64,000 nt of DNA from Prorocentrum cordatum (taxonomy: Eukaryota; Sar; Dinophyceae; Prorocentrales; Prorocentraceae), in the NCBI GenBank assembly GCA_963575745.1, contig CAUYUJ010005681.1:393038-457037 (forward strand), written 5' to 3'. A program made the translations under genes and the position numbers. Each line of letters opens with the position of its first letter. Position 1 is the stretch's first letter. Shown piece by piece: positions 41,045-50,200 of this stretch. The notes under the pieces are model-generated. The model saw only the letters and a list, made by a program, of their open reading frames with translations. It did not search any database and had not been told where the DNA came from.

Positions 41045-44000
41045 AACAGGCCCCTGGTCGGCCTCAAGCGACCATACGTAACTATCGGCCCAGCGCCACA
41101 CAGCATCACAATGTCACAGACGCAGCAACGAACCTTGCGACCCCTGCGGTGCAGGTAACTTGCAGCCTCAGACACGCACACCCACCCCGCCTTCCACTAG
41201 GGAAGCCCACGACGACTGACCTCGACAGGCTGACACCCGCTTTGGGGACTCCCACTGCGGCAACCAACTCTGCGACCCCTGCGGTGCGGGTGACTTGCAG
41301 CACTTCTCCATCTCACCAACAACCACTTCCACTAGGGAAGCCCGACTTTACCAGCCTCAGTATGTTGCCACCCGCTTTGGGGATAGCGGATCAGCATCAA
41401 GGCCCAGGGCACGCACAACAACCAGCTACACTACCAAGCCATAAAAATACCAAAAACCATAAAAAGACCACCCCAGACGCACCTTTGCGCGCCAACACGC
41501 CACCAGGAAGACAGTCCACCGAGTGGGAGAGCTACTCAGGTGAAGTACGTCACCCTGACTCACAGCGGGCTATACTGGGGCGACTCCCCTCAGGTAGCCA
41601 GACCGACTCCGTGCTTCCAGCAGGCAGTCGCACAACACTTCCGCAGAGGGTACCCACTCTCAGTCCGTCTACACCGAGGGCGCGACCAGGTCAGCGGGAT
41701 CAGGCATACGACACGCCACCTAGACCAGACCGACTCAAGCCCGACGTCACGGTCACCACAACTAGCCATTTTGGCTCTATGCACGCACGGAAATTCAACG
41801 GCTCCGACGTCCACAACGAGACGCCCGAGTACCACAGCGCGATCACGATAGACTACTTCCCTGGGATCGAGGATACCTTCCTCGATAACAGCAGCGAGAT
41901 GGATAGCGGCAACTTCCACCTCGATGACGACGCCATTCGCACGCGGCTTCTGGCACGAGTCCGACGGCAGCAGCGACGGCGACTAACAGCACAGCAGACA
42001 TCTACGTACACCACGACCCACAATCGATTCCAAGCCCTGCAACCCAGCCCACCGCCACCCTCAGCAAGACATACCACCACGCTTCCGACACAGCAGCCCA
42101 CCGGCCATCCACCAGTAGTCCTGACAGCATCCCAGGGCGCTGGACATGGCACAGCAGCACCCGACAGAGACTGCCACGTGGCCACAGGTGAAAGGCGTCA
42201 ACGACAAAAGACAGCCATGCACCCCTTTCGATGCCCAACAGGAGTTTCTGCAACAACGCACAACGGACAAGCTGCACACAGACGACAGCAGAAGGCGACA
42301 GCATTGTTACCGTTTCGAGTACAGCGACCACCCAATCCCAGCGCCGACAAGCAGCCCCAACAACCGCAACCATCTTACCACGAGGCCAATCTCGACATCA
42401 CAAGATATCACGGCCTGCAACCACCAGGCGACTGCACATGCGACCTAGGGGACACCAGAGGACTGATCAGACGAATACGGGCCACGACCGCCCCCTTTCT
42501 CAACGCCAACATCGAAGGTGATGACCTGCACCCAGCAGCAACATATGCGCTCAACAATACGACGAAAGGCAACAATGCCCACAGCGCAAAGCACATCTTC
42601 ACTGACGCTTCCCACAACGCACGGAGACCAGACTGCTGCTCATGGGCATTCTTGGTACTACAAGAAGGTGGTGAACACGACCAACGCACGTTCAGAGGAG
42701 CCTTCAGCAGCATCGTCAGCAAGAGCCACAACATGAAGTTGAATGACCGCAGCACCACCAACACCACAGGCGAGATCATGGCCATCGTGCAGGCTCTCAT
42801 GTGGTCCATCGCCGTCGCCGAGCCGCAACCTATCTGTATCCACACCGACTGCGAGACGGCCATCAACATATGCATGGGACGCGCCACAGCATCAGCAGAC
42901 GAACATCTTGCGAGATTCATGAAGGTCATCTTCGACACGCTCAAGAACGAAAACGACACCACCTTGCATCACGTCCCGAGTCACGAAGGCATGCCGTGGA
43001 ACGAGCTCGCCGACGGAATCTCAAAGAGGACACGCAAGCGCTACGAGAGAGGCCACGACTACGACACCATCCCGCACAACTTCAGAGACATCATTGCGGA
43101 CACAAAGTACTACCAATGGGAGTCGATCCTCCAGCCTGATCATCCCGATCGAGCAGCTTACCCACTACGCGAAGGTGCCACCTTACGCTTTGGATTACCA
43201 ACTCGGAATGCTAGTGTTCGACACCTCATGGCGCCTAAGACGGTCTCTGCCAAAGAAACCAAGATCGAGCTCTCCATTGCAACCTACAACGCCGAGAGTG
43301 TCAGAGAGTCCGACGCTCAGCAGCAGAAGAAGTTCACAAAGGCAGCTCGGCTTGCACACCAGTGGCGGGGACCCTTGCTTCGACGACAATTTCAAGAAAA
43401 GCGACTCCACATCATCGGCATACAGGAGGCGCGCAACGAACGACGTACAACAACTGGGAATGGATACTTCATCATCAGCAGCCCGCACGACCACTACAAC
43501 GCTGGATGTGAGCTATGGATCAACGTGGAGGAGCCCTACGCCTACAACAAGGACGGCCCACAGCACTTCGAGCCCAGACACTGCCACGTTCTCATCAGTG
43601 AGCCAAGGATCCTCATCGTCAAAGTCACTACGGACTGCATCAATACCACCATTTGCGTATTTCATGCTCCTCACAGCAAGAAAGGTCCTCAAGAACGACA
43701 AGACTTTTGGCAGCGACTACAGAAGCTCGTACAACAGCACAGACCCAACCTCATGCTCGCCGACGCCAACGGCCGACTTGGAAGCGTGCAGTCGACATCT
43801 GTTGGACCTGCTGGACTCTCCCAGACCGAGGACAGCAACGGCAAGGAACTTCACGAGATAGCAGCCGCAGGGCACTACGTCATCGCCAACACCGTGATCT
43901 CCAACGGCGACGAGCACCACACGTGGACAGACGCATATGGGCACAAGCATCGCATCGACTACATCATCGCGGACGATACGCTCATCAGCCACATCACCGA

Positions 44001-47000
44001 CGTCAAGACATTGGCCGACATTGAGACCATGAAGAAACACCGACAAGGGCAGCATCACCGCGAGGATCACCTGCCAGTTACAGCTCGAGCCTGCTGGACC
44101 GTGCGGCACACTGCGCCAAAGCAGCTCTTCCCGAAGATCGACAAGCACCAGCTCAATGACGAGAAGGCCGTCGAGACCTTCAAGATGCACCTGGACGCTA
44201 CTGTCTTACCGTCATGGGGGACGGACTACGATGAGCACATCCACCAGTACATGCTGACCATCATGGACGCAGCAACCTCAGCGTTCAAAAGAAGCGGGAA
44301 GAAGAAATACCAGGAGTACATCTCAGAGACCACGCTCGACTTTGTCCTCAGCCGACGGAAGTTCATGAAGCTCCTCCGTAAGGCAACAACACATGGAGCG
44401 ACAGCTAGCACGACAAAGCGCAGAATCCAAAGGCTCATCAACGACATCCACAACGACCCGACCCTTCAGATGACTCCCGAGGCGATCCACACTACTTACT
44501 GCGAGACTTACATGCTCAACTACGCTGCAGCGAATTTCCCTTACAACCCCGACTATCATGGGTTTTTACAACACGTACGGCACTGGATCGACGCCACGAG
44601 AAAAGTAATCGTCAAGATGACCGACAGGGACTACGACGCGTTCTTGGAAGAGCAAGCACAAAAGGCAATGGATGCAAAGCGCACTGGCGACACGTACACC
44701 GAGTGGAAGTACACCAAGAAGCTCCTGCTATTCGGCGGCCGCAAGAGACGTAAGCGGCAAGCATACCCCATGATGAACGCAGCAGACGGCACTGTCCTCG
44801 ACAGCTCCACGAGCAAGGCCGACGCAGCCACACGACACTTCGGACACAACGAAGCAGCCGACATCCTCTCCGCTCAGGACGTGGTTGACAGATACAACGC
44901 CAAGGAGGACAGGACCGACCCAGCTCAGCCCAGGAGAACGCGCCACGTCAACAACTTCGCCAGCATCTACGAGCTCACCGACATCCTTCACAAAGCGAGA
45001 CCTCACCGCGCACCAGGACCAGATCGTGTATCCGACGACTTCTCCAAGATCGCCCCACGGCAGATGGCCCGACACATGCATCCGATCATCACCAAAGCGG
45101 CGCTCTTATGCAGGGAGGGCGTAGCTCTCAAGGGGTCCAGGATGACGTACTTCTGGAAGGGCAAGGGCAGCGAGGAGGACCTGAACAACCAGCGGTCAAT
45201 CACGTTAGCCAACACCGTCATCAAGCACCACTACAGATACATCAGACAATGCATGAAGGACCTCATCCCCACGATGCTCTTCTCCACCCAGACGGGAGGC
45301 CGACACCACTACAGCACGGACATCAACCACATGACGATGCGGCTCCTATTCAACACCGCCTACCACTTGAAGCACGACATGGTCATCATCATGATAGACT
45401 TGAAAGCAGCCTTCCACAAGGTAGTCAACCAGCTCGTGTACAACCTCACCCAGACCAAGGAGCAGCTGGACGACCTTCTCGCCCACATCGACATCCCCCA
45501 TGTCATGCTTCCCGCGATTGAGGCCCTCATGACCGACAACGGCATTGTCAACCAACACGTGGACAACCAACACATTGTCGACATGCTCACGGAGGCACAC
45601 ACTGGGACTTGGTTCTATATTGACGACCAGTGCAGCTACGCAGCACCACGACTTGGTACACGCCCTGGCGTACCAACAGCCGACTTCACATTCAACATGC
45701 TCATGGCGGACGTCACGCGAGACTACCACGACCACGCCGTCGAGGATGGAGCGACTTTCGACATACCGCATGCCCCACCACGTCTCCGAGCTTGCGACCA
45801 CAACGCCACACTGTCCTCTACATCCTTCGTAGACGACGTCAAGGCGGCTGCATCCACGGCAGACGGCACCATGATCCACGCACTCATCACCAAGATGTGG
45901 GGACATCTCATACGCGCGACACTGCGAAGAGGCCTCCCGATCAACACCAAGAAGTCCAGCTTCACCGTCTACCCCAACACCGTCGCAGGCAAAAGAGCTA
46001 CACGGACCATGATACGGGACAACCACAGCATCACCGACATGGGGCTCTGCGTCACCATCGCTAGAAGCACCAAGCTGCTGGGCGCGATGTTCAACGACAG
46101 GAACGACATGGGCCAGGAGACGGCAGCACGCACCATCGCGCTACGCGAGACAACAGGCCCACTCCGACGCACCTTGTTCCAACGACAAGCCATCTCCATC
46201 CAGACTAAGATCCACTACCTCGAGTCCTTCGGCTATTCAAGACTGCTATTTAACGCGGGGACATGGCTCATCACAACAGCGCGGGACTACCACAGGATCA
46301 ACACAGCCTACGTCACTGCGGCTCGACAGGCAATAGGAATTACGCACAAGGCCATGAAGGACAAGCACATCACCAACGAGCAGATACTGGCACGTGCTCA
46401 ACTACCGAACCTCGAAGACCGACTACGATGGCTACGACTGCGAGAACTTTTGCGACTCATAAAAGGATGCCCGTACGAAACGCAGGCACTCATTGACTAC
46501 GACATCGAAGTCAACGGCACCTGGACGCAAACCATCAACAACGACATCCACACATGCCGACAGCACTGCGACGGCACCCGCATCACCACCGCACCCAAGG
46601 ACATCATCGACTTCATCAAGGCTGCACGCAACGACATGCACACGGTCAAGTCTTTTATTACGAGCACCTACAAGCGCGCACAAGACTCATCCTCCGACCG
46701 AGCAGCGCAGGACCAGCTGCGGGCAGACCTATCGCTAACGGCAACAGCACTGGGAGTGCCGCCACTACCCCGACAAGCAGGAACCACGACACCAGCACCA
46801 GCCAAAGTTATGTGTTACCATTGCGGTGCTACATTCAAGACCAAAGCAGCACACAACAAGCATGTCTACGCTGTCCACCAGGACAAGCACACCATAGACA
46901 ACTACATCGTCGGCGACACCTGCCAGGTATGCTTGAAGTACTTCTACACCGCGAACAGACTTACCAAACACGTCAAGGCGTCACACCAGTGTGCAGCCAC

Positions 47001-48237
47001 ACTGATGCAGTTCGGAGCGAAGCCGCCAACAGAAGACATCGACGCGCACAAGGAGGAGACCCGACGCTTACGACGATCCAACCGACACGCTGGGCTTCCA
47101 GAAGACTACGCCGAGCGGCCACCCATCCAGCTACATGGGCCAGCACTGGGACCACCAACCCACGCCGACCACGACCACCGACCAATACCAGCCCAACTAC
47201 CCACCGACGCACCCACCACACAAGACAGCGGACCCAACCGAGCAGACACGGGGATGACCGACATCACAGGAAAGCCCAGCATCGTACTGCTCTTCACCGC
47301 CAACCACGACCACACCAGCGCGGTGACCGACGCCCTCCAAGCCACCGCAGACAGACACAGCATCTCCATCGAACTCCACCACCTGCCAACCATGCACCCA
47401 CCCCAACCTGACCCAACGGCTTCCGACATGGCCACGACACCATACGACCACGCTGCCTTCTGCATCATCGACGCCGACCTCACGACCTTCGACCGCGACC
47501 TCAACCTCAGGACGCAAGAGGCACCTTGGGGACGACTGGATCTCACACCCGCGCAGCACAGAGCGGTACGACAAGACAACGACAGCATGAGGCACGTCCT
47601 ACGGACCGCACAGCGGATGATGATGACGCGCACACCTACCATCATCTTGGACAGCAGCCTCCGACACCTGCAGCTACAGGAATACGCATACATCACAACG
47701 ACGTGCAGCACAACCCCGACCACAGCATTCACTGCTTGCAACTGCCCTGCAGACATCACCACGACAACGACACTGACGCAGGCCATAGAGCAAACACTCC
47801 AGCCCACCGCCGACACATACACAAAGGCACAGACGTGGCACTATGATGGACATGATGGCAACGGCGACCACATCAGCACCGAACGCCGACCCAGCACCGA
47901 CGATATGTGGCATGCTCGACTGCATCGTCATCCACAACAGCCAGGACCCGACTGCTGGATGTCAGAACGTCCAGGCGCGGTGCTCCTCGAGCCGCGACCT
48001 GGATACTCGTCGCCACAAGCCTCGAACTGCCTCGCTTCATCAACCACGTCAGAACGCACGACCGACCACACCACACGTCGTCAGACAACGGAAAACGCCA
48101 TGCCCGTAACAGGGGCACAAGAAGAGCAACGGGGGCAACCACCACGCGATGGCGCCGTGTACGCACGCGAACGAGGCCAACCCCGAGGTGAACGCCCCCT
48201 CGAGGACGAGGGGGGGGAGATGCACATGCCCACCTAA
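40975..48237 (+). CDS. Retroelement ORF2: RNase H, endonuclease, reverse transcriptase, zinc fingers
   Basis: Frame open to TAA 48,235 (about 2,420 aa). There is no ATG near its start; expression is probably by -1 frameshift, giving a ~3,390-aa fusion. Alternatively it starts at ATG 41,779. Residues ~1-530: disordered linker with a 45-aa tandem repeat. RNase H ~540-695 has D-E-D-H-D: FTDAS (Asp 42,604), GEIMA (Glu 42,772), HTDCE (Asp 42,847), PSHEG (His 42,982), LADGI (Asp 43,012). Endonuclease ~760-1040: IQEAR (Glu 43,426), LADANGR (43,762), HRIDYI (43,957), REDHLPV (44,062). RT ~1320-1710: motif A IMIDLKAAF (Asp 45,397), motif B GTRPGVPTADF, motif C FVDD (45,826-45,837). C2H2 fingers at 46,813-46,878 (CYHC...H....H) and 46,921-46,986 (CQVC...H...H). 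All catalytic residues are present. RNase H normally follows the RT in LINEs; here it comes first. Confidence 0.9.
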   Translation, partial: KKLDTNDPDEGALAHRTRRKRPEQQAPGRPQATIRNYRPSATQHHNVTDAATNLATPAVQVTCSLRHAHPPRLPLGKPTTTDLDRLTPALGTPTAATNSATPAVRVTCSTSPSHQQPLPLGKPDFTSLSMLPPALGIADQHQGPGHAQQPATLPSHKNTKNHKKTTPDAPLRANTPPGRQSTEWESYSGEVRHPDSQRAILGRLPSGSQTDSVLPAGSRTTLPQRVPTLSPSTPRARPGQRDQAYDTPPRPDRLKPDVTVTTTSHFGSMHARKFNGSDVHNETPEYHSAITIDYFPGIEDTFLDNSSEMDSGNFHLDDDAIRTRLLARVRRQQRRRLTAQQTSTYTTTHNRFQALQPSPPPPSARHTTTLPTQQPTGHPPVVLTASQGAGHGTAAPDRDCHVATGERRQRQKTAMHPFRCPTGVSATTHNGQAAHRRQQKATALLPFRVQRPPNPSADKQPQQPQPSYHEANLDITRYHGLQPPGDCTCDLGDTRGLIRRIRATTAPFLNANIEGDDLHPAATYALNNTTKGNNAHSAKHIFTDASHNARRPDCCSWAFLVLQEGGEHDQRTFRGAFSSIVSKSHNMKLNDRSTTNTTGEIMAIVQALMWSIAVAEPQPICIHTDCETAINICMGRATASADEHLARFMKVIFDTLKNENDTTLHHVPSHEGMPWNELADGISKRTRKRYERGHDYDTIPHNFRDIIADTKYYQWESILQPDHPDRAAYPLREGATLRFGLPTRNASVRHLMAPKTVSAKETKIELSIATYNAESVRESDAQQQKKFTKAARLAHQWRGPLLRRQFQEKRLHIIGIQEARNERRTTTGNGYFIISSPHDHYNAGCELWINVEEPYAYNKDGPQHFEPRHCHVLISEPRILIVKVTTDCINTTICVFHAPHSKKGPQERQDFWQRLQKLVQQHRPNLMLADANGRLGSVQSTSVGPAGLSQTEDSNGKELHEIAAAGHYVIANTVISNGDEHHTWTDAYGHKHRIDYIIADDTLISHITDVKTLADIETMKKHRQGQHHREDHLPVTARACWTVRHTAPKQLFPKIDKHQLNDEKAVETFKMHLDATVLPSWGTDYDEHIHQYMLTIMDAATSAFKRSGKKKYQEYISETTLDFVLSRRKFMKLLRKATTHGATASTTKRRIQRLINDIHNDPTLQMTPEAIHTTYCETYMLNYAAANFPYNPDYHGFLQHVRHWIDATRKVIVKMTDRDYDAFLEEQAQKAMDAKRTGDTYTEWKYTKKLLLFGGRKRRKRQAYPMMNAADGTVLDSSTSKADAATRHFGHNEAADILSAQDVVDRYNAKEDRTDPAQPRRTRHVNNFASIYELTDILHKARPHRAPGPDRVSDDFSKIAPRQMARHMHPIITKAALLCREGVALKGSRMTYFWKGKGSEEDLNNQRSITLANTVIKHHYRYIRQCMKDLIPTMLFSTQTGGRHHYSTDINHMTMRLLFNTAYHLKHDMVIIMIDLKAAFHKVVNQLVYNLTQTKEQLDDLLAHIDIPHVMLPAIEALMTDNGIVNQHVDNQHIVDMLTEAHTGTWFYIDDQCSYAAPRLGTRPGVPTADFTFNMLMADVTRDYHDHAVEDGATFDIPHAPPRLRACDHNATLSSTSFVDDVKAAASTADGTMIHALITKMWGHLIRATLRRGLPINTKKSSFTVYPNTVAGKRATRTMIRDNHSITDMGLCVTIARSTKLLGAMFNDRNDMGQETAARTIALRETTGPLRRTLFQRQAISIQTKIHYLESFGYSRLLFNAGTWLITTARDYHRINTAYVTAARQAIGITHKAMKDKHITNEQILARAQLPNLEDRLRWLRLRELLRLIKGCPYETQALIDYDIEVNGTWTQTINNDIHTCRQHCDGTRITTAPKDIIDFIKAARNDMHTVKSFITSTYKRAQDSSSDRAAQDQLRADLSLTATALGVPPLPRQAGTTTPAPAKVMCYHCGATFKTKAAHNKHVYAVHQDKHTIDNYIVGDTCQVCLKYFYTANRLTKHVKASHQCAATLMQFGAKPPTEDIDAHKEETRRLRRSNRHAGLPEDYAERPPIQLHGPALGPPTHADHDHRPIPAQLPTDAPTTQDSGPNRADTGMTDITGKPSIVLLFTANHDHTSAVTDALQATADRHSISIELHHLPTMHPPQPDPTASDMATTPYDHAAFCIIDADLTTFDRDLNLRTQEAPWGRLDLTPAQHRAVRQDNDSMRHVLRTAQRMMMTRTPTIILDSSLRHLQLQEYAYITTTCSTTPTTAFTACNCPADITTTTTLTQAIEQTLQPTADTYTKAQTWHYDGHDGNGDHISTERRPSTDDMWHARLHRHPQQPGPDCWMSERPGAVLLEPRPGYSSPQASNCLASSTTSERTTDHTTRRQTTENAMPVTGAQEEQRGQPPRDGAVYARERGQPRGERPLEDEGGEMHMPT
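41122..41391 (+). repeat. 135-bp in-frame tandem duplication in ORF2 linker
   Basis: 'TGCGACCCCTGCGGTGC' at 41,136 and 41,271, 'CTTCCACTAGGGAAGCCC' and 'ACCCGCTTTGGGGA' in both. It encodes 45-aa repeats (ATPAV.VTCS...LPLGKP...PALG). The length keeps the frame. Confidence 0.9.
41763..41781 (+). other. Spliced-leader-like 15-mer directly before an in-frame ATG
   Basis: TAGCCATTTTGGCTC at 41,763-41,777 matches 15 nt of the dinoflagellate spliced leader. One base later comes ATG (41,779-41,781) in ORF2 phase (MHARKFNGSDVHN). The arrangement is what a retroposed trans-spliced mRNA would leave: leader remnant, then start codon. Confidence 0.6.
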
Positions 48238-48569
48238 CAGAGCCCGCACGGGCGCTAGGACGGGTAGACTACCAGTCGCCCACAAGGGGCCTTCTCAGCG
48301 GCATCAGCCAGGCCTCGTTCGCGTCCTTCGATCTCGCCCTCTCCGATCGCCCAGGAGGCCCTCGTTTCTCGCTTTCCCCCTGGACGCGTTCGCCTGGTTC
48401 CGTTTTCCCTGGGCCCGCCTTCCTTCGCTCCGAAACTTAGAGGCTTCCTCTCCCTGGTGGCGGGTCCCTGGGCCAACATCGGTCGCTCGACTGGTTCGGC
48501 GTCGCGTCGCGCAGTAGCGCGCGGCGCGGCGCGGGCTGCGGCGGAACAGGACCGCCATGCCCGCAGTGT

Positions 48570-48735
48570 CGCAGGAGGAGGAGGAAGGGGCGATGAGCAG
48601 GAGGAGCAGGGGGGGAGGAGGAGGGAGGGGAGGAGAGGAGGAGGAGGAGGAGGAGGAGGAGGAGGAGGAGGAGGAGGAGGAGGGGGACGAGGGGAAGGAG
48701 GAGGAGGAGGGGGAGGAGGAGGAGGAGGAGGAAGG
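48570..48735 (+). repeat. (GGA)n tract before REV3 exon 4
   Basis: GGA/GAG with GGGG interruptions, ending about 90 bp before the exon. Confidence 0.93.
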
Positions 48736-48822
48736 AACTTCCATCCTCCCGTCTCCCCCTCCATCCGATCTGGTGCAGCGGTAGCGGGAAGCCGGCCCAC
48801 CCTCGCAGGTGAGTCGCCGCAG

Positions 48823-49032
48823 CCCGCCCCCGAGGCCCTCGCGAGGCTGGCGTTGGCGATCGAGGCCGCCGCGGCGCGCGCCGGGCGCCCCGGCACGCGC
48901 GTCGGCGGGCTGCGGCTGGTGCGCGGCAGGTCCGCGTACGGCTTCCGCGCGGGGGACGCGCCGTTCCTGCGCGTGGAGCTCGCGGACCCGAAGGCCGTGG
49001 AGGCGGTGGCTGCCACGCTGCAGCGGGGCGAG
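48823..49032 (+). CDS. REV3: REV3 exon 4 (210 bp)
   Basis: Acceptor CCGCAG at 48,817-48,822 gives phase 0: PAPEALARLALAIEAAAARA ... VGGLRLVRGRSAYGFRAGDA, PFLRVELADPKAVEAVAATL, QRGE. It corresponds to the REV3 N-terminal segment with a helix (..L...I..A...), the strand with V.G...YG, then FL.V.L..P..V..... LL..G, all in order and spacing. The alternative acceptor at 48,808 would be out of phase with exon 3. The donor GT at 49,033 is in phase 0. Upstream intron 3, with the retroelement, is 15,463 bp. Confidence 0.75.
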
Positions 49033-49346
49033 GTTCGGAGGAGGGCAAGATTCGCCCCTGAGGTCCTGGCGTCGCAAAATCAGGTCACAGCGGGGTCACT
49101 CGACGCGCGCGCAGATCGATGCGGCTTGCAGGATGATGCAGGAAGATGCGGTCCGTGGCTCCGGGCGTGACGCTGGTGGTGTTGCGATGCCTTTGCAGCG
49201 TCGGATCTCAGGGGAGGGCAAGATAATGGCATGGCAGCGCCGTTCGTCCTGGGGAGTCCTCGTCGCCACGGCTGGGCTCGCCCTAGCATTCTGGCCAGGA
49301 CGCACCTCCTGGGAGACGTCCTTGGCAACTCTCCGCTCCCCCAGAG
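49033..49346 (+). repeat. REV3: REV3 intron 4, composed of introner-like repeat I
   Basis: The whole 314-bp intron is a repeat: 'CCCCTGAGGTCCTGGC' near the donor, 'CAGATCGATGCGGCT', 'GCAGCGTCGGATCTCAGGG', 'GTCGCCACGGCTGGGCTCGC' and 'CCAGGACGCACCTCC'. The same blocks in the same order start intron 10 at 61,453 directly at its donor, and partial copies lie at 6.4 and 21.5 kb. Confidence 0.75.
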
Positions 49347-49755
49347 GTGGCGGAGCTGGGGTGCGCCCAGGCCCACGAGGCCCACATACCCTTCCAGCTG
49401 CACTTCCTGGCCGAGCACAGCGTCAGCGGCGCAGGCCGCGTGACGGTGCTGGGCGACCTGCGCGAGGGGCCGTCCGGCCCCGTGCCGCGCCAGTCGTGCT
49501 GCGGCATGGAGCTCGACGTCCAGGCGCCCGGCGGGCTCGCGAACTACGCTGAGCACCAGGAGGCTCTGCGGCGGGCGGGCGGCGCCCCCGAGCAGCGCGC
49601 CCGCGCCGCCCTCCTGCGCATGCTCGGGGCGCCGCCGTCCTGCGTGGCCGCCCCGGCCGCGCAGGCGGCGGAGCGGCCCACGCCCGGCGCCTGCACGACG
49701 CCAATGGCGGTGCGGGCGCTGCTGCGGCGGTGGCTGCTGGGAGGGCTTCCGCCAG
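49347..49755 (+). CDS. REV3: REV3 exon 5
   Basis: Starts after AG 49,345-49,346: VAELGCAQAHEAHIPFQLHF, LAEHSVSGAGRVTVL ... SCCGMELDVQAPG. The block Q.HEAHIP..L.F....... G is diagnostic for REV3 and follows exon 4 at the family distance. SCC.MELDV matches the later CELEVD block. The rest is Ala/Arg-rich and less conserved. I place the donor at GC 49,756 (CCAG|GCGACATC), phase 1, because exon 6 begins with the duplicate of the same sequence. Confidence 0.72.
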
Positions 49756-50049
49756 GCGACATCCAGGGCCAGCTCCTCCTCCTCCTCCTCCTCCTCCTCC
49801 TCCTCCTCCTCCTCCTCCTCCTCCTCCTCCTCCTCCTCCTCCTCCTCCTCCTCCTCCCCTCCTCCTCCTCTCCTCCTCCTCCTCCTCCTCCTCCTCCTCC
49901 TCCTCCTCCTCCTCCTCCTCCTCCTCCTCCTCCTCCTCCTCCTCCTCCTCCTCCTCCTCCTCCTCCCTCCTCCTCCTCTCCTCCTCCTCCCCTCCACCTC
50001 CTCCTCCTCCTCCTCCTCCTCCACCTCCTCCTCCTCCTCCTCCTCCAAG
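49756..50049 (-). repeat. REV3: REV3 intron 5: (TCC)n between duplicated exon sequence
   Basis: A 294-bp stretch, almost only TCC, bounded by 'AGGCGACATCCAGGGCCAGC' (49,754) and 'AGGCGACCTCCAGGGCCAGC' (50,048). Its length is a multiple of three and it has no stop in the coding frame, so failure to splice would insert poly-Leu/Pro/Ser instead of truncating the protein. Confidence 0.7.
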
Positions 50050-50200
50050 GCGACCTCCAGGGCCAGCTCTCCTCGGCGGCCCGCGAGAGGGCCGGGCGCC
50101 GCCCCGCTGCCCGGGCCGCGGGCGGCGCGGCCGCGCCGGACATCGAGGACCTCGGCGGGGCCGGCGCCCTGCGCGGCAGGGCGCCCGCGCCTCTGCCGGG
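50050..50200 (+). CDS. REV3: REV3 exon 6
   Basis: Acceptor CCAAG. Reads GDLQGQLSSAARERAGRRPA, then ARAAGGAAAPDIEDLGGAGA and LRGRAPAPLPG, part of the poorly conserved linker of REV3. The donor GT 50,201 (GTACTC, phase 2) matches an exon 7 acceptor at 50,925. The coding assignment rests on frame continuity and codon bias, not on a conserved block, so the right end may differ. Confidence 0.45.

Larger units (their letters stand above)
37817..48290 (+). mobile_element. Intact non-LTR retroelement with RNase H-endonuclease-RT polyprotein
   Basis: About 10.4 kb between the GGA tract at 37,816 and the unrelated sequence after 48,290. It has two long uninterrupted ORFs, no LTRs, no protease or integrase motif, and RT, AP-type endonuclease and RNase H in one protein. 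It lies in REV3 intron 3 in the sense direction. The + strand is rich in A and C (CAC, AAC and GAC codons), unlike the GC-rich host exons. The short 3' UTR starts with a GCCCG-CA-CGGGC hairpin (48,242-48,253). I could not find a target duplication or tail, so both ends are approximate. Two unbroken ORFs over 10 kb imply recent insertion or continuing selection. Confidence 0.88.

Noticed and set aside
38066-48237. LTR or Penelope-type retroelement
   Set aside because: No LTRs, protease, integrase or GIY-YIG motif. An AP-type endonuclease and RT with FVDD place it among non-LTR elements despite the gag-pol-like frameshift.
48809-48822. Alternative acceptor for REV3 exon 4 at 48,808
   Set aside because: It would start in a phase that does not meet exon 3, and would add residues absent from the family spacing.
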